From the NCBI GenBank assembly GCA_016933055.1, contig JAFGBS010000008.1, forward strand, positions 62,001-126,000: a DNA stretch of 64,000 nt, in the 5' to 3' direction. Made by a program: the position numbers and the translations under genes. Source of the DNA: Promethearchaeota archaeon (GTDB lineage: Archaea > Asgardarchaeota > Lokiarchaeia > Sigyniarchaeales > Promethearchaeaceae). Below the pieces are notes generated by a model. The model worked only from the letters and a program-made list of their open reading frames with translations, had not been told where the DNA came from and made no database searches. Positions 52,896 to 60,928 of the stretch are shown here, one piece after another (positions within the stretch are counted from its first letter, which is position 1; each line of letters begins with the position of its first letter).

Positions 52896-54437
52896 TCATT
52901 CTTTAAGGTGTTGGGAGGGTAATTTAACCTTAGCTCGCTTGGAAAAGGTTTCCACTTTACGTTTCGCCCTATGTAGGGGGGATAGAGTTCCGGGACCTCC
53001 AATGCATCCATAAGGGCACGCCATACCCTCAACTAGAAGGGGTCTGGGAGAAATTTTACTATTTTGTATATTTTTTAACATCATCATGCAATCTGCTAAG
53101 GTGTCTGCGGAAGTAAAAGGAATATCAATTTCTTTTCCTAAGATCTCTTTGGTTTGTGCAAGAATAGCATCGGCTACTCCTCCCGCAACAGCATAAGCCC
53201 TCCCTACTTCTGAAGCATCGCTAATTTCTTCTTCTACGTTCATTTCAGAGGGATCAATACTAAAAGCTTGGAATAATGCACCTAATTCTTCAAAAGTCAT
53301 TACAAAATCTACTAATTCAGCAACTTCTGGTGTAAAACACTCATTCTTTTTTGCAATGCACGGACCAAGAAATACAACTCTGGCTTCAGGGTCCATTTTT
53401 TTTATTTTGCGCGCAGCTTCCACCATTGGAGTAAAGGACTCGGATATGTTTATCGCTTGTTTAGGAAAATTCGTAATTGCTGCCAGTACCCATGCAGGAC
53501 AACAGCTTGTACCTATATACCTACGCTTATCTTTAGTCTTCTTAGATACTAAATCTGCTAATTCCCTCGATAAGATAAGAGTATCAACATCTGCTCCATA
53601 TGCAACCTCCACGACACCCGCAAATCCAATTTGCTTTAAGGCTGCAATAATCATAGATGGTTTTACCAACGGCCCAAACTGGCCAACAAAACTTGGAGCG
53701 ATCTCCACGTACACGGGTTTCTCTCCTCTAAGAGTATAGATGATCTGAACAATCTCAGATTTCTCCCCAATTGCCCCGAACGGGCAACTAACTATGCATA
53801 ATCCGCAGCTCACGCATTTTTCATAATCGATCTCGGCAAAACCATTTTCATCAGAACTTATCGCATTTACTCCGCATGCTTGAGCACAAGGTCGTTCACG
53901 ATGGACAATTGCATTATACGGGCAAGCTTGTGCACATCGACCGCACCTTATACATTTCTCCTGATCGATAATCGCAGCCTTCTCTCCGATTGTAACTGCT
54001 TCGACGGGGCAAACAATACTACAGGGGTGTGCCATACATTTTCTGCAGTTATTTGTAACCCAGAAACTGTCCGTTTCGCATCGTTCGCATCCCGCTTTAA
54101 TAACATTGACGATTGGACGAGATAAGAATTTTTTATCCGTCATAGCTGGAGTTACATCATCAATAATGGGACCATGTGCCCCAAATTCTTTCAAATCTAG
54201 ACCAAAAGCTAATCTTGCTCTCTCTCGAACGATTGCTCGTTCTCTAAACACCGATTCACGATAGGTTGGGGTGTCTTTAGATATGATATTATAAGGGATT
54301 GTTTCTATATATGACGGAGGGTGACCCTCCACGATCATTCTTGCAACCTCTGTGAGAACTTGGCGACGTACATTCTTCACCGGAGTAAAAATTCCACGCA
54401 TTTTTTCAAAAATAGAGAGCTTGGGTAAATCTGGCAT
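52896..54437 (-). CDS. [FeFe]-hydrogenase-like protein, group B-like with intact H-cluster motifs
   Basis: A 513-residue protein. The N-terminal part holds Cys motifs for several 4Fe-4S clusters, at C117/C120, C131/C134/C139/C143, C162/C165/C168/C172, C184/C188 and C208/C211/C214/C218. The H-domain has the three binding motifs: L1 TSCCPAW (C312, C313), L2 GPCIAKKNE (C360) and L3 MACPYGCIGGPG (C474, C478). The four H-cluster Cys and the proton-transfer Cys312 are kept. Group A enzymes read MACPGGC, here MACPYGC. There is no PAS or sensor domain, so it fits group B best, whose physiology is not known. The start is ATG 54437. A NuoE-like gene lies 25 bases upstream. Confidence 0.85.
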   Translation of the reverse strand: MPDLPKLSIFEKMRGIFTPVKNVRRQVLTEVARMIVEGHPPSYIETIPYNIISKDTPTYRESVFRERAIVRERARLAFGLDLKEFGAHGPIIDDVTPAMTDKKFLSRPIVNVIKAGCERCETDSFWVTNNCRKCMAHPCSIVCPVEAVTIGEKAAIIDQEKCIRCGRCAQACPYNAIVHRERPCAQACGVNAISSDENGFAEIDYEKCVSCGLCIVSCPFGAIGEKSEIVQIIYTLRGEKPVYVEIAPSFVGQFGPLVKPSMIIAALKQIGFAGVVEVAYGADVDTLILSRELADLVSKKTKDKRRYIGTSCCPAWVLAAITNFPKQAINISESFTPMVEAARKIKKMDPEARVVFLGPCIAKKNECFTPEVAELVDFVMTFEELGALFQAFSIDPSEMNVEEEISDASEVGRAYAVAGGVADAILAQTKEILGKEIDIPFTSADTLADCMMMLKNIQNSKISPRPLLVEGMACPYGCIGGPGTLSPLHRAKRKVETFSKRAKVKLPSQHLKE

Positions 54438-54462
54438 TGTAGTTAACAATAGAAACTATAGC

Positions 54463-54708
54463 TTAGTTTATAAAAGTACGCAATGTGGAAACTAGACGTT
54501 CTGGGGTTATTTTCATATAGTTTTCTCCATTAATAGAAACTACAGGGGATAGCGCACCATCATCACAACACTGTAAACAATTAACGGGAATAAAATCGAA
54601 TTGATCTCCTTGAAATAATGGATTAGATTCAATGAGATCCAGTAATTCTTGACCTCCCTTTAAACTACAATGTAATCCACAGCATACTTCCACAGATACT
54701 TTTCGCAT
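54463..54708 (-). CDS. NuoE-like thioredoxin-fold [2Fe-2S] protein
   Basis: An 81-residue protein with Cys at 9, 10, 14, 44, 47 and 48. It opens VSVEVCCGLHCSLKGGQELL and carries PVNCLQCCDDGALSPVV and a late MKITPERLVSTL, the pattern of the 2Fe-2S thioredoxin-like part of NuoE and related hydrogenase subunits. It lacks the N-terminal helical part of full NuoE (which is about 160 residues). It sits 25 bases upstream of the [FeFe]-hydrogenase-like gene on the same strand, so it probably passes electrons to or from that protein. No NuoF-like flavoprotein is present. Confidence 0.8.
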   Translation of the reverse strand: MRKVSVEVCCGLHCSLKGGQELLDLIESNPLFQGDQFDFIPVNCLQCCDDGALSPVVSINGENYMKITPERLVSTLRTFIN

Positions 54709-54753
54709 ACCATTTAATGCACATGAAGATATTTTAAATCAATCTGATATTCT

Positions 54754-56304
54754 TTAGTGAAAATTCATAAGAACATCGACTGCATAAGAACCTAAAAACG
54801 TAATATAATCGAACGAAGATAGTAATATACGGAATTTTGGATACTCCCAACCCACTTTGGATGCATTCATTACAGATTGAAGCCCTTGTATTCCAAAATG
54901 GGTAAAAAATCCTTGGAATTCGAAAAGTTCGATTGTGTCAATACCAGTATATTTAACTAGCGCTAAATCATGCAAAATTTTGTCCGTTGTATCGTAAGTA
55001 GGGAATGATCCAGTACATCCAATCGCCACTGCCCCATTTTCTGGATAATATTTGTTTACTATTCTAGATTGCATAAACACATATCCTTGCGTATTTGGAT
55101 TCACATGATACTCGCAATGTCTATAGAGCATGTAACTGGCTCGATCCCAGTAATCCGTTTCCGGCGGGTAATTTATTATACCAAACATCTGTTGTATATC
55201 AGGATCTCCGTCCATATCTCGTAAAGTCATGTCCATGCCAACCAGTCCTATCTCATATCCAAACGTGGATCGCCAATCATTCATAATTGATACATATGCA
55301 TCCACGGTTTCTGTCCAATTTTTCTCCGTTTCCAGTTTATGACCTAGTAAATTATACATAGATGAGAAAGGGGATCTTGGGGTCTCTTCACTTACTGTTT
55401 GATCAAATTCAAAATCCATAATTATACCTGTTATATTAAGTGCAAAATTTGCTACCCATGAATCGAATATGCTTTTAAAAACCGGTAAATAACTAATGTC
55501 TTCCCATGAGGGATACATTCCATTTTCCTCATAGTAAAACCAGATATAGACATCTATTCCACTACTTGTGCAATTTTGTATTATTTTAGCAGTTCTGAAA
55601 GACTTATTAGAATCCATTAGAGTATTTTCGGATACATGCATGATAATTTGAGCAGGTATAACACCAAGATTTGAAGATCCGTTAAGCACACCTAAAATCG
55701 AATTATTTGTGAGATAATCGTAACTCACTTCGGAAGCATAAAATGAGAGTTTTAACGTTTCATTCATGTAGGGATCGGAATTAATATCAATAGTTTTATA
55801 ATATATGCCCAATCCGTTTGTTGGTAAGATAATTACCGATTGGAGAATCACGAAAGTAATGATTAAGGCATAAAAATAATTTTGTTTCCCCCGAATCTGG
55901 AGTCTGGTTTGAATTCCTTTTCGTTTACACTGCAAAATTTCGACTATGACACAACCAAACCGTGCAACATTTGATAATAATAAGAATAAATAAAGAAAGA
56001 ACCCCAAAGATAATTTCACGCTCAAAAATAGACTGAATATACTCAAAATACAGGCATTTACCAGAATTGTGATAATGGAATACATTAATTGGATTGTAAA
56101 TGCTTTTTTTTGTATGAACCATATTCTAGTGAATATTATTAATATAAAATTCATAGAAAATACGAAAAGAAACGAAATATAATACAAAAAAATCCCAAAA
56201 TTCATCAAATTCAAGAACAATACTGAAAAGAAATATGCATAGAAACCAAAATTCAAAACTGTATCTATTTCCACAAAGATTTTAGTGTATTTAGAAATCT
56301 TCAC
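54754..56304 (-). CDS. Membrane protein with a large extracytoplasmic domain, unknown function
   Basis: A 516-residue protein. About five hydrophobic helices fill residues 15-170, followed by a soluble domain of about 330 residues that should lie outside. The outer part looks like an alpha/beta barrel: strand-like IDVYIWFYYEE, GIIMDFEFDQT with acidic ends, IGLVGMDMTLRDMDG and YTGIDTIELFEFQGF. The acidic strand ends are like those of glycoside hydrolases, but I cannot assign a family. The start is GTG at 56304. It reads in the same direction as the NuoE/hydrogenase genes, 45 bases upstream, with no clear functional link. Confidence 0.65.
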   Translation of the reverse strand: MKISKYTKIFVEIDTVLNFGFYAYFFSVLFLNLMNFGIFLYYISFLFVFSMNFILIIFTRIWFIQKKAFTIQLMYSIITILVNACILSIFSLFLSVKLSLGFFLYLFLLLSNVARFGCVIVEILQCKRKGIQTRLQIRGKQNYFYALIITFVILQSVIILPTNGLGIYYKTIDINSDPYMNETLKLSFYASEVSYDYLTNNSILGVLNGSSNLGVIPAQIIMHVSENTLMDSNKSFRTAKIIQNCTSSGIDVYIWFYYEENGMYPSWEDISYLPVFKSIFDSWVANFALNITGIIMDFEFDQTVSEETPRSPFSSMYNLLGHKLETEKNWTETVDAYVSIMNDWRSTFGYEIGLVGMDMTLRDMDGDPDIQQMFGIINYPPETDYWDRASYMLYRHCEYHVNPNTQGYVFMQSRIVNKYYPENGAVAIGCTGSFPTYDTTDKILHDLALVKYTGIDTIELFEFQGFFTHFGIQGLQSVMNASKVGWEYPKFRILLSSFDYITFLGSYAVDVLMNFH

Positions 56305-56350
56305 AATTTATCCAACTTTCTATTCTTTTAATATTATTAGGATAGTACGG

Positions 56351-56360
56351 ATAAATATAA
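56351..56360 (+). promoter_or_regulatory. TATA-like box for the winged-helix protein gene
   Basis: The stretch ataaatataa is 31-40 bases before the ATG at 56391. That distance would give a leaderless or nearly leaderless transcript, common in archaea. The assignment rests on motif and position. Confidence 0.4.
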
Positions 56361-56390
56361 GACTGGTTGCAACACGTTTTATTGATAAAT

Positions 56391-57410
56391 ATGGAGGAAA
56401 AACAAGACCACATCGAAGTGGGAGCATTTTTTGATGCTCTCGAGAAAGAGTTAGAAATTGACGACCAATCGTCTAAGCATTCCCTAGTCGAACGAAAACC
56501 TCTAATACCCAAAAAACAGATGCAGCATCACCCATCCTTTCCCTATCAAGAAACGAATTCCATAAAAATCCAGCGAAAAACTCCTCTAGACTATATGATC
56601 CGCAAAAATCAAGAAGTAAAATCATCCCAAACACATAAACTTCCCACCTATAATGATTATCAGAACCAAATTTCTAATAGAAATCGTTTGGATCCTATAT
56701 CTAAAACGACAGCTTATCCGAATTATTCAGAAAACTCCGGAGTTCCACAATTAAATGAACCCCCAAATTCCATTCCTCCGAGAAATTTTCAGCAGGAGTC
56801 TACACTTTCATCCAATTCTTCCCTCTATAATAGATATTACGTTACAGATAGACCCAAAATTTCTCATCCTCCTGAGCAAACTCCTGATAACTCGTATTTA
56901 CGAACTCAAATGCTAAAAGAATTGCGAACTCAACAAAATAGACAACCCATCGAGATTTCACGCAGTAGACTGCAACCCCCCACTGTCCCTCTATCCCCCC
57001 ACTCCACAAGCAGTTCAGTCTGTTCTCCGCAAAAATCTCCACCTATGATCGATATGGATTCATACTACATTGAAGAAGAATCCAACATAAAACAACAATA
57101 CATCAATGAAGTCGATTTAATTCGCTGTTTACGAGAAATTCGGGACAAAGCAAAAATCGATGTGATATTGGAATTATTAGATGGTCAATGGCATGATGAA
57201 AATGAATTACTACGAGTCGCCAAAAAAACGCGTGACTTTATTGGTGTAGTTGGGTTTGGAATGTTAATGTATTCATTTGAAGACAGTGTATCAAAATCAT
57301 TTTTAATTAAGAAAGTCAATCCCGGCAATTCCTCTTGGTTTAAAATAAACGATAATTATATACAACTGGCTCGTTCTGCTTATTCACAATACAAGAAAAC
57401 CGAAAATTAA
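56391..57410 (+). CDS. Disordered protein with C-terminal winged-helix domain
   Basis: A 339-residue protein. Residues about 25-230 are rich in Pro, Ser, Gln and Asn with little hydrophobic content, so they are probably disordered. Many SPPP-, SSS- and Q-rich stretches occur, and a KSPPMIDMDSYY segment ends the region. The last 100 residues form a folded domain with DVILELLDGQWHDENELLRV, FIGVVGFGMLMY and a SWFKINDNYIQL wing, resembling winged-helix DNA-binding domains. A long disordered region of this kind is unusual in an archaeal gene. ATG 56391 is preferred to a TTG at 56367. The role is unknown; transcription or complex assembly is possible. Confidence 0.7.
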   Translation: MEEKQDHIEVGAFFDALEKELEIDDQSSKHSLVERKPLIPKKQMQHHPSFPYQETNSIKIQRKTPLDYMIRKNQEVKSSQTHKLPTYNDYQNQISNRNRLDPISKTTAYPNYSENSGVPQLNEPPNSIPPRNFQQESTLSSNSSLYNRYYVTDRPKISHPPEQTPDNSYLRTQMLKELRTQQNRQPIEISRSRLQPPTVPLSPHSTSSSVCSPQKSPPMIDMDSYYIEEESNIKQQYINEVDLIRCLREIRDKAKIDVILELLDGQWHDENELLRVAKKTRDFIGVVGFGMLMYSFEDSVSKSFLIKKVNPGNSSWFKINDNYIQLARSAYSQYKKTEN

Positions 57411-57420
57411 TTTTATTTAT

Positions 57421-57897
57421 TCATTCATTTTTATAATCGGTAATTAACATGGCAGATAAAAAATAGATTGCTATAATTAAGAATATTCCATAGTAACCAA
57501 AACCTAATATAAACAAACCAAAATTTAGGAAAAAAATTATAGAGAAGTAAACAAAAATACTGATTGCAGAAAAACCTCCAATGAGTAGAATTTTTTTGAT
57601 GGTTGCGGGGTTTGAGTTATAGGAAGTTCCAAATATACCACAAATACTGATAAATAAAAACAATACCCATAGAATGAATGGAACTATATTATCAAGACAG
57701 ATCTGGTCAAATCCGTGCCAAATTCCATTAGTATCAACAATACCCCATACATAGAAAAGCGTACCTTCTGATTCCATAACAAAAAGTGGTAAAGAATAAG
57801 AGCTACTCAAAGGAATACTTGCCATGAAAGTAAACAATAAACCTAGTAATCCTCCGATTAATGGTAAAATTCGGAAATATCTTCTTTTTTCCGTCAT
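57421..57897 (-). CDS. Small four-TM membrane protein, family B member 1
   Basis: A 158-residue protein with four hydrophobic segments, the first at RILPLIGGLLGLLFTFMASI. It shares the loop feature LFYVWGIVDTNGIW with the neighbouring gene (YAWGVVDIALSSGNW), so both belong to one family. The fold and helix count are like the tandem genes at 36917-38685, although the sequences have drifted. Function is unknown. It follows the next gene on the strand by 15 bases, so they form a two-gene operon. Confidence 0.7.
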   Translation of the reverse strand: MTEKRRYFRILPLIGGLLGLLFTFMASIPLSSSYSLPLFVMESEGTLFYVWGIVDTNGIWHGFDQICLDNIVPFILWVLFLFISICGIFGTSYNSNPATIKKILLIGGFSAISIFVYFSIIFFLNFGLFILGFGYYGIFLIIAIYFLSAMLITDYKNE

Positions 57898-57912
57898 ATA
57901 TTATCTCACCTA

Positions 57913-58416
57913 TTATGTTACCATATTATGGATTCTCACTGCAATTACTTGAAGAAGAATAATGATGACTAGTAGATATATGCCAATTCCGATTCCAATA
58001 AATATTTGCGAGAAAGAAATAGTGATCCCCAGAGTCCCAATAGCTAAAATGTCTACCGTAATAAATAAAAAACAGACTATTTCCATAATCAAGGAGATGC
58101 CGAGTAATTTCCTTCCCCCAACTCCTTGAATCCAACTTCCAATAAAAGTTAAAATGCATCCAACTATCAACAACAGTTCTAATATGAATCCAGAAATTCC
58201 CGCAACTCCCAATGTTAACCACCAATTACCGCTTGATAATGCAATATCAACCACTCCCCATGCATATACGGCGATCGATCCGTTGTGAGCAAAAGCCAAG
58301 GGAATTCCTGTAAAACTAGTAATTCCCACTGCAAAATAAATGCCAACTGGTATTACAGCAAAAAAATTCAATATAATTAGTAATATACCGTTTAAAATCC
58401 CGATTTTATTTGCCAT
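57913..58416 (-). CDS. Small four-TM membrane protein, family B member 2
   Basis: A 167-residue protein starting MANKIGILNGILLIILNFFA, with three further hydrophobic segments and the shared feature AVYAWGVVDIALSSGNWWLT. GGAG precedes the ATG at 58416, which is preferred over an upstream in-frame start at 58464. It is the first gene of the pair with 57421-57897. The upstream region to 58548 holds an inverted repeat (ATTAAGA at 58474-58480 and TCTTAAT at 58493-58499). Function is unknown. Confidence 0.7.
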   Translation of the reverse strand: MANKIGILNGILLIILNFFAVIPVGIYFAVGITSFTGIPLAFAHNGSIAVYAWGVVDIALSSGNWWLTLGVAGISGFILELLLIVGCILTFIGSWIQGVGGRKLLGISLIMEIVCFLFITVDILAIGTLGITISFSQIFIGIGIGIYLLVIIILLQVIAVRIHNMVT

Positions 58417-58548
58417 AACTTTTCTCCAATAGGTTATGAAAACAGACAAATAAAAGAAAACCAAATAGTCCCTATTAAGATTACGTTGTTCTTCTTAATC
58501 TAAGTAGATAATATTAAAAAATAATTACTTGATTAGTTCTTGAGATAA

Positions 58549-58683
58549 ATGAAAAGAAATAACAATGATAATAAAACTGAAAAAGATGAAAATGATGAAT
58601 TGATGTTCAAAACCGCGAAAAAGAATGAGGAATCTCGTAAATGCGGGGTCTATCGACAAAAGAAAGCATTTTCAGATGAATGA
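58549..58683 (+). CDS. Possible small charged protein (44 residues)
   Basis: An open frame of 44 codons, MKRNNNDNKTEKDENDEL at its start and a basic KCGVYRQKKAFSDE end, lies in the 277-base gap between the family B gene and the phosphatase gene. A TATA-like atattaaaaaata stands about 30 bases before its ATG, which is its only support. It is strongly charged and lacks any known motif. It may be a chance frame in A-rich sequence. Confidence 0.22.
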   Translation: MKRNNNDNKTEKDENDELMFKTAKKNEESRKCGVYRQKKAFSDE

Positions 58684-58693
58684 ATCTAATTTT

Positions 58694-59371
58694 TTACTTC
58701 TCAAATTTTGGTACAGAATAATGCTGCTCGCTTGTTATTCCTTTTAAGAAAGAAATGTTACCAAAATCAATCAGTTGTCCAATTAATTTCCCATTTTCGA
58801 TTATTATCTTCACAGTTGCTATACCACAATTATACCACCGGTTCTTATAAAAAAAACTTCTATCTACGTTTGTTAGTATTTCTGCTAAACCCGTGATGAA
58901 TATTCCTCCGTGTCCTAATAATACTGCGGGCTCATCTGAACTTTCTTTGACCACTTGTTTAACCGCTGTATTAAAACGATCAACTAATTCATACATATTT
59001 TCTCCCCCAGGATATCTTCGTTCAGGAGTTCCTGAGTACCAAGAATGTGCAATGTCGAAATATAACTTCCATGCGTCATCTAGTTTTGAAGGAGGTGTTT
59101 TTTCAAGATCTCCGACATTTACCTCTCGAATTTCTTCAACAATCCGCACGGGAATTTTTCTTTTTTTCGAAATAAATTCTGAAGTCTCTAATGCCCTTTT
59201 CATCGGAGATGAAAAAAGAAAGCTAAAATCCACTTTATCTAAGTAATCTGCAAGTTGTGAAGCTTGTTTTATACCCTTCTCAGTCAAACTTTTATCCACT
59301 AATTTGTAAGAAAACTCTCGGGATACATTAACTATGCTTTCAGCATGACGAATAAAATATACAATTCCCAT
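58694..59371 (-). CDS. Histidine phosphatase family protein (phosphoglycerate mutase-like)
   Basis: A 225-residue enzyme with the phosphohistidine motif GIVYFIRHAESIVNVS at its start, FLFSSPMKRALETSEFI, and the second catalytic His in AVLLGHGGIFITGLAEIL. RHAE and GHGG are the usual catalytic pieces of the family, which includes phosphoglycerate mutase and small-molecule phosphatases; substrate is not predictable. Acidic EVNVGDLEKTPPSKL follows the first part, in line with cobC-like members. It is divergent from the PAP2 gene with a 61-base promoter region. Confidence 0.88.
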   Translation of the reverse strand: MGIVYFIRHAESIVNVSREFSYKLVDKSLTEKGIKQASQLADYLDKVDFSFLFSSPMKRALETSEFISKKRKIPVRIVEEIREVNVGDLEKTPPSKLDDAWKLYFDIAHSWYSGTPERRYPGGENMYELVDRFNTAVKQVVKESSDEPAVLLGHGGIFITGLAEILTNVDRSFFYKNRWYNCGIATVKIIIENGKLIGQLIDFGNISFLKGITSEQHYSVPKFEK

Positions 59372-59400
59372 GATTCAATGAGGATTGAATGACAAATAAG

Positions 59401-59410
59401 GTTATATAAT
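59401..59410 (+). promoter_or_regulatory. TATA-like box for the PAP2 phosphatase gene
   Basis: gttatataat stands with its centre 28 bases before the ATG at 59433, a spacing that fits a leaderless archaeal promoter. It lies in the divergent region shared with the histidine phosphatase gene. Confidence 0.45.
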
Positions 59411-59432
59411 ACCACCACAAAGAGAGAATATC

Positions 59433-60452
59433 ATGACTGAACAAAACCATCAAAATCGTATAGAACCATACCATAAATATTCATACCCTGAATATTTAAA
59501 GATCTTAATAGTGCTCGCTTTTTTGACGACAGCCGGCATATTTTTATTGATGTTTGGGTTAAATGAGGCATTCTTCATTCCCGAACCGGTTGCTGTATTC
59601 AAGATATTCAAAATTATCACATTCTTGGGTGATGAACTTTTTTTCATCATTGCTTTTAGCTTTATTTATTTTGCTTTTGACAAGCGGTACTCACGAAGGT
59701 TAATAATACCATTTTTACTCAGTACTCATCTCAATACCGTACTAAAAGTATTTTTTAAGGATCCTCGTCCTCCCGCAAATGAATATTTTGGTGAACCAAT
59801 TGGTACAGGATACGGACTTCCCAGCGGTCACACCCAGAGTTCTGTGGGCTTCTATGGCTTCACATTTCATCAGTTTAAAGGACACGAGAAAAAGAGTGGG
59901 ATAGTTGTCCGGATTATCAGTTTTCTTTTATTAATCTTGGTTCCCGTTTCTAGACTTATTATAGGTGCTCATGATGTCCAAGATGTTCTTTTCGGTTATT
60001 TGTTCGGGTATGCGGTGTTATTGATTTATTTCATGCTGGAACCTTGGTTATTATCCTTAAAACCGAAATTGCCTATGATTGTAAAAATACTGATTGGAGT
60101 TGTTGCAAGCTTAGGTTTATGGATTGGAAGTATTTTGCTTTTTCCCGAAGATGCATATGAATTCGGTTTGACTTGTGGAGCGTTATTGGCGTTTTCCATA
60201 TGTTTTCCATTGGAGGAAAAATATGTGCGATATGATCCTAGAAAAATGGCGACTTGGCAAAGAATAGTCTATGGGATAGTAGGATCGATAATAACGGTTG
60301 GATTATATTTTGGGTTAAGTTTGCTTTTCGATATGATCCCGTTTGCAGAATGGGACTATATTTTCAGATTGATTAAATATCTTCTACTCGGTGCAATTGT
60401 GGCAGTACTAGTTCCATATATTTTTACTTTGATTACCAAACAAAAAGAGTAA
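59433..60452 (+). CDS. PAP2 superfamily membrane phosphatase
   Basis: A 339-residue membrane protein. The three PAP2 catalytic motifs are present in order: KVFFKDPRPP, GLPSGHTQSSVGFYG and SRLIIGAHDVQDVLFGYLF. About eight membrane helices surround them, and the C-terminal part after the third motif adds several more than the minimal family. Such enzymes remove phosphate from lipid phosphates, for example isoprenoid pyrophosphates or phosphatidic-acid-like lipids. In an archaeon an isoprenoid lipid substrate is likely. The gene abuts the convergent ModE-like gene with no gap. Confidence 0.9.
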   Translation: MTEQNHQNRIEPYHKYSYPEYLKILIVLAFLTTAGIFLLMFGLNEAFFIPEPVAVFKIFKIITFLGDELFFIIAFSFIYFAFDKRYSRRLIIPFLLSTHLNTVLKVFFKDPRPPANEYFGEPIGTGYGLPSGHTQSSVGFYGFTFHQFKGHEKKSGIVVRIISFLLLILVPVSRLIIGAHDVQDVLFGYLFGYAVLLIYFMLEPWLLSLKPKLPMIVKILIGVVASLGLWIGSILLFPEDAYEFGLTCGALLAFSICFPLEEKYVRYDPRKMATWQRIVYGIVGSIITVGLYFGLSLLFDMIPFAEWDYIFRLIKYLLLGAIVAVLVPYIFTLITKQKE

Positions 60453-60815
60453 TTATTTTTCTTTCATTTTTTTTTGGAATCTTTTATTTGCCTGATCCAT
60501 AATCCTTTCAAATTCAAGATAGGTTTCCAGTAAATTTTTACCAGCTTCAGTCAGGATGGTTTTTCCACCTCCTCCTTTCCCACCCGCAGAAGCTTCCACA
60601 GGGCTTAATCCTCCAATATTTTGTTTAATCTTTTGAAGCATCCCCCACGCTTTCCGATAGGATATCTTTTTTGGAAGCAATTCGGTAGCTTTCACCAAAC
60701 TATGAGTTTCATCAATTGCTTTTAATAAATTTGCTCCCCCTTTCCCAATAACGTAATCCCCTTTTGAGTTAGATAACCATAACTTAAAACTAGGTTGGAG
60801 TGTGAGTTCGAACAT
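60453..60815 (-). CDS. ModE-type winged-helix regulator, DNA-binding domain only
   Basis: A 120-residue protein matching the N-terminal LysR-like winged helix of ModE. It has GGANLLKAIDETHSLVKATE, SYRKAWGMLQKIKQNIGGLS, the glycine-rich wing GGKGGGGKTILTEAGKNLLE and a helical end for dimerisation. The molybdate-binding MOP domains of full ModE are missing. Proteins of this type often control molybdenum- or tungsten-related genes. It is divergent from the operon at 60929 and so may regulate it and itself. The promoter region between them holds an inverted repeat at 60883-60906. Confidence 0.88.
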   Translation of the reverse strand: MFELTLQPSFKLWLSNSKGDYVIGKGGANLLKAIDETHSLVKATELLPKKISYRKAWGMLQKIKQNIGGLSPVEASAGGKGGGGKTILTEAGKNLLETYLEFERIMDQANKRFQKKMKEK

Positions 60816-60882
60816 AATCCTACCTTTTCATCTAAATGGGATTATATAAACTTTAAATAAGTATAAGGAAATTTTTATACAA

Positions 60883-60906
60883 CGTTATGCATTTCAATAC
60901 ATATCG
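60883..60906. promoter_or_regulatory. Inverted repeat, candidate ModE-type operator
   Basis: CGTTATG (60883-60889) and CATATCG (60900-60906) form an inverted repeat with a ten-base spacer and one mismatch. The E. coli ModE box also carries CGTTAT-type arms with a spacer. It lies in the region between the ModE-like gene and the operon at 60929, just after a TATA-like tttttatac at 60873-60880, where binding of a repressor would block transcription. The match is suggestive only. Confidence 0.35.
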
Positions 60907-60928
60907 ATAAACAAAAGGTGTTATTTAT

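Noticed and set aside
52896..54437. Possibility that the [FeFe]-like protein is a Nar1/IOP1-type non-hydrogenase
   Set aside because: All three H-cluster motifs (TSCCP, GPCxxKK, MACPxGC) with the proton-transfer Cys are kept, and no sensor domain or Nar1-type sequence is seen. Phylogeny is still needed.
58465..58548. Inverted repeat ATTAAGA/TCTTAAT with a 12-base loop
   Set aside because: Arms are short and A/T only, and the match is not conserved in spacing or position relative to a promoter.
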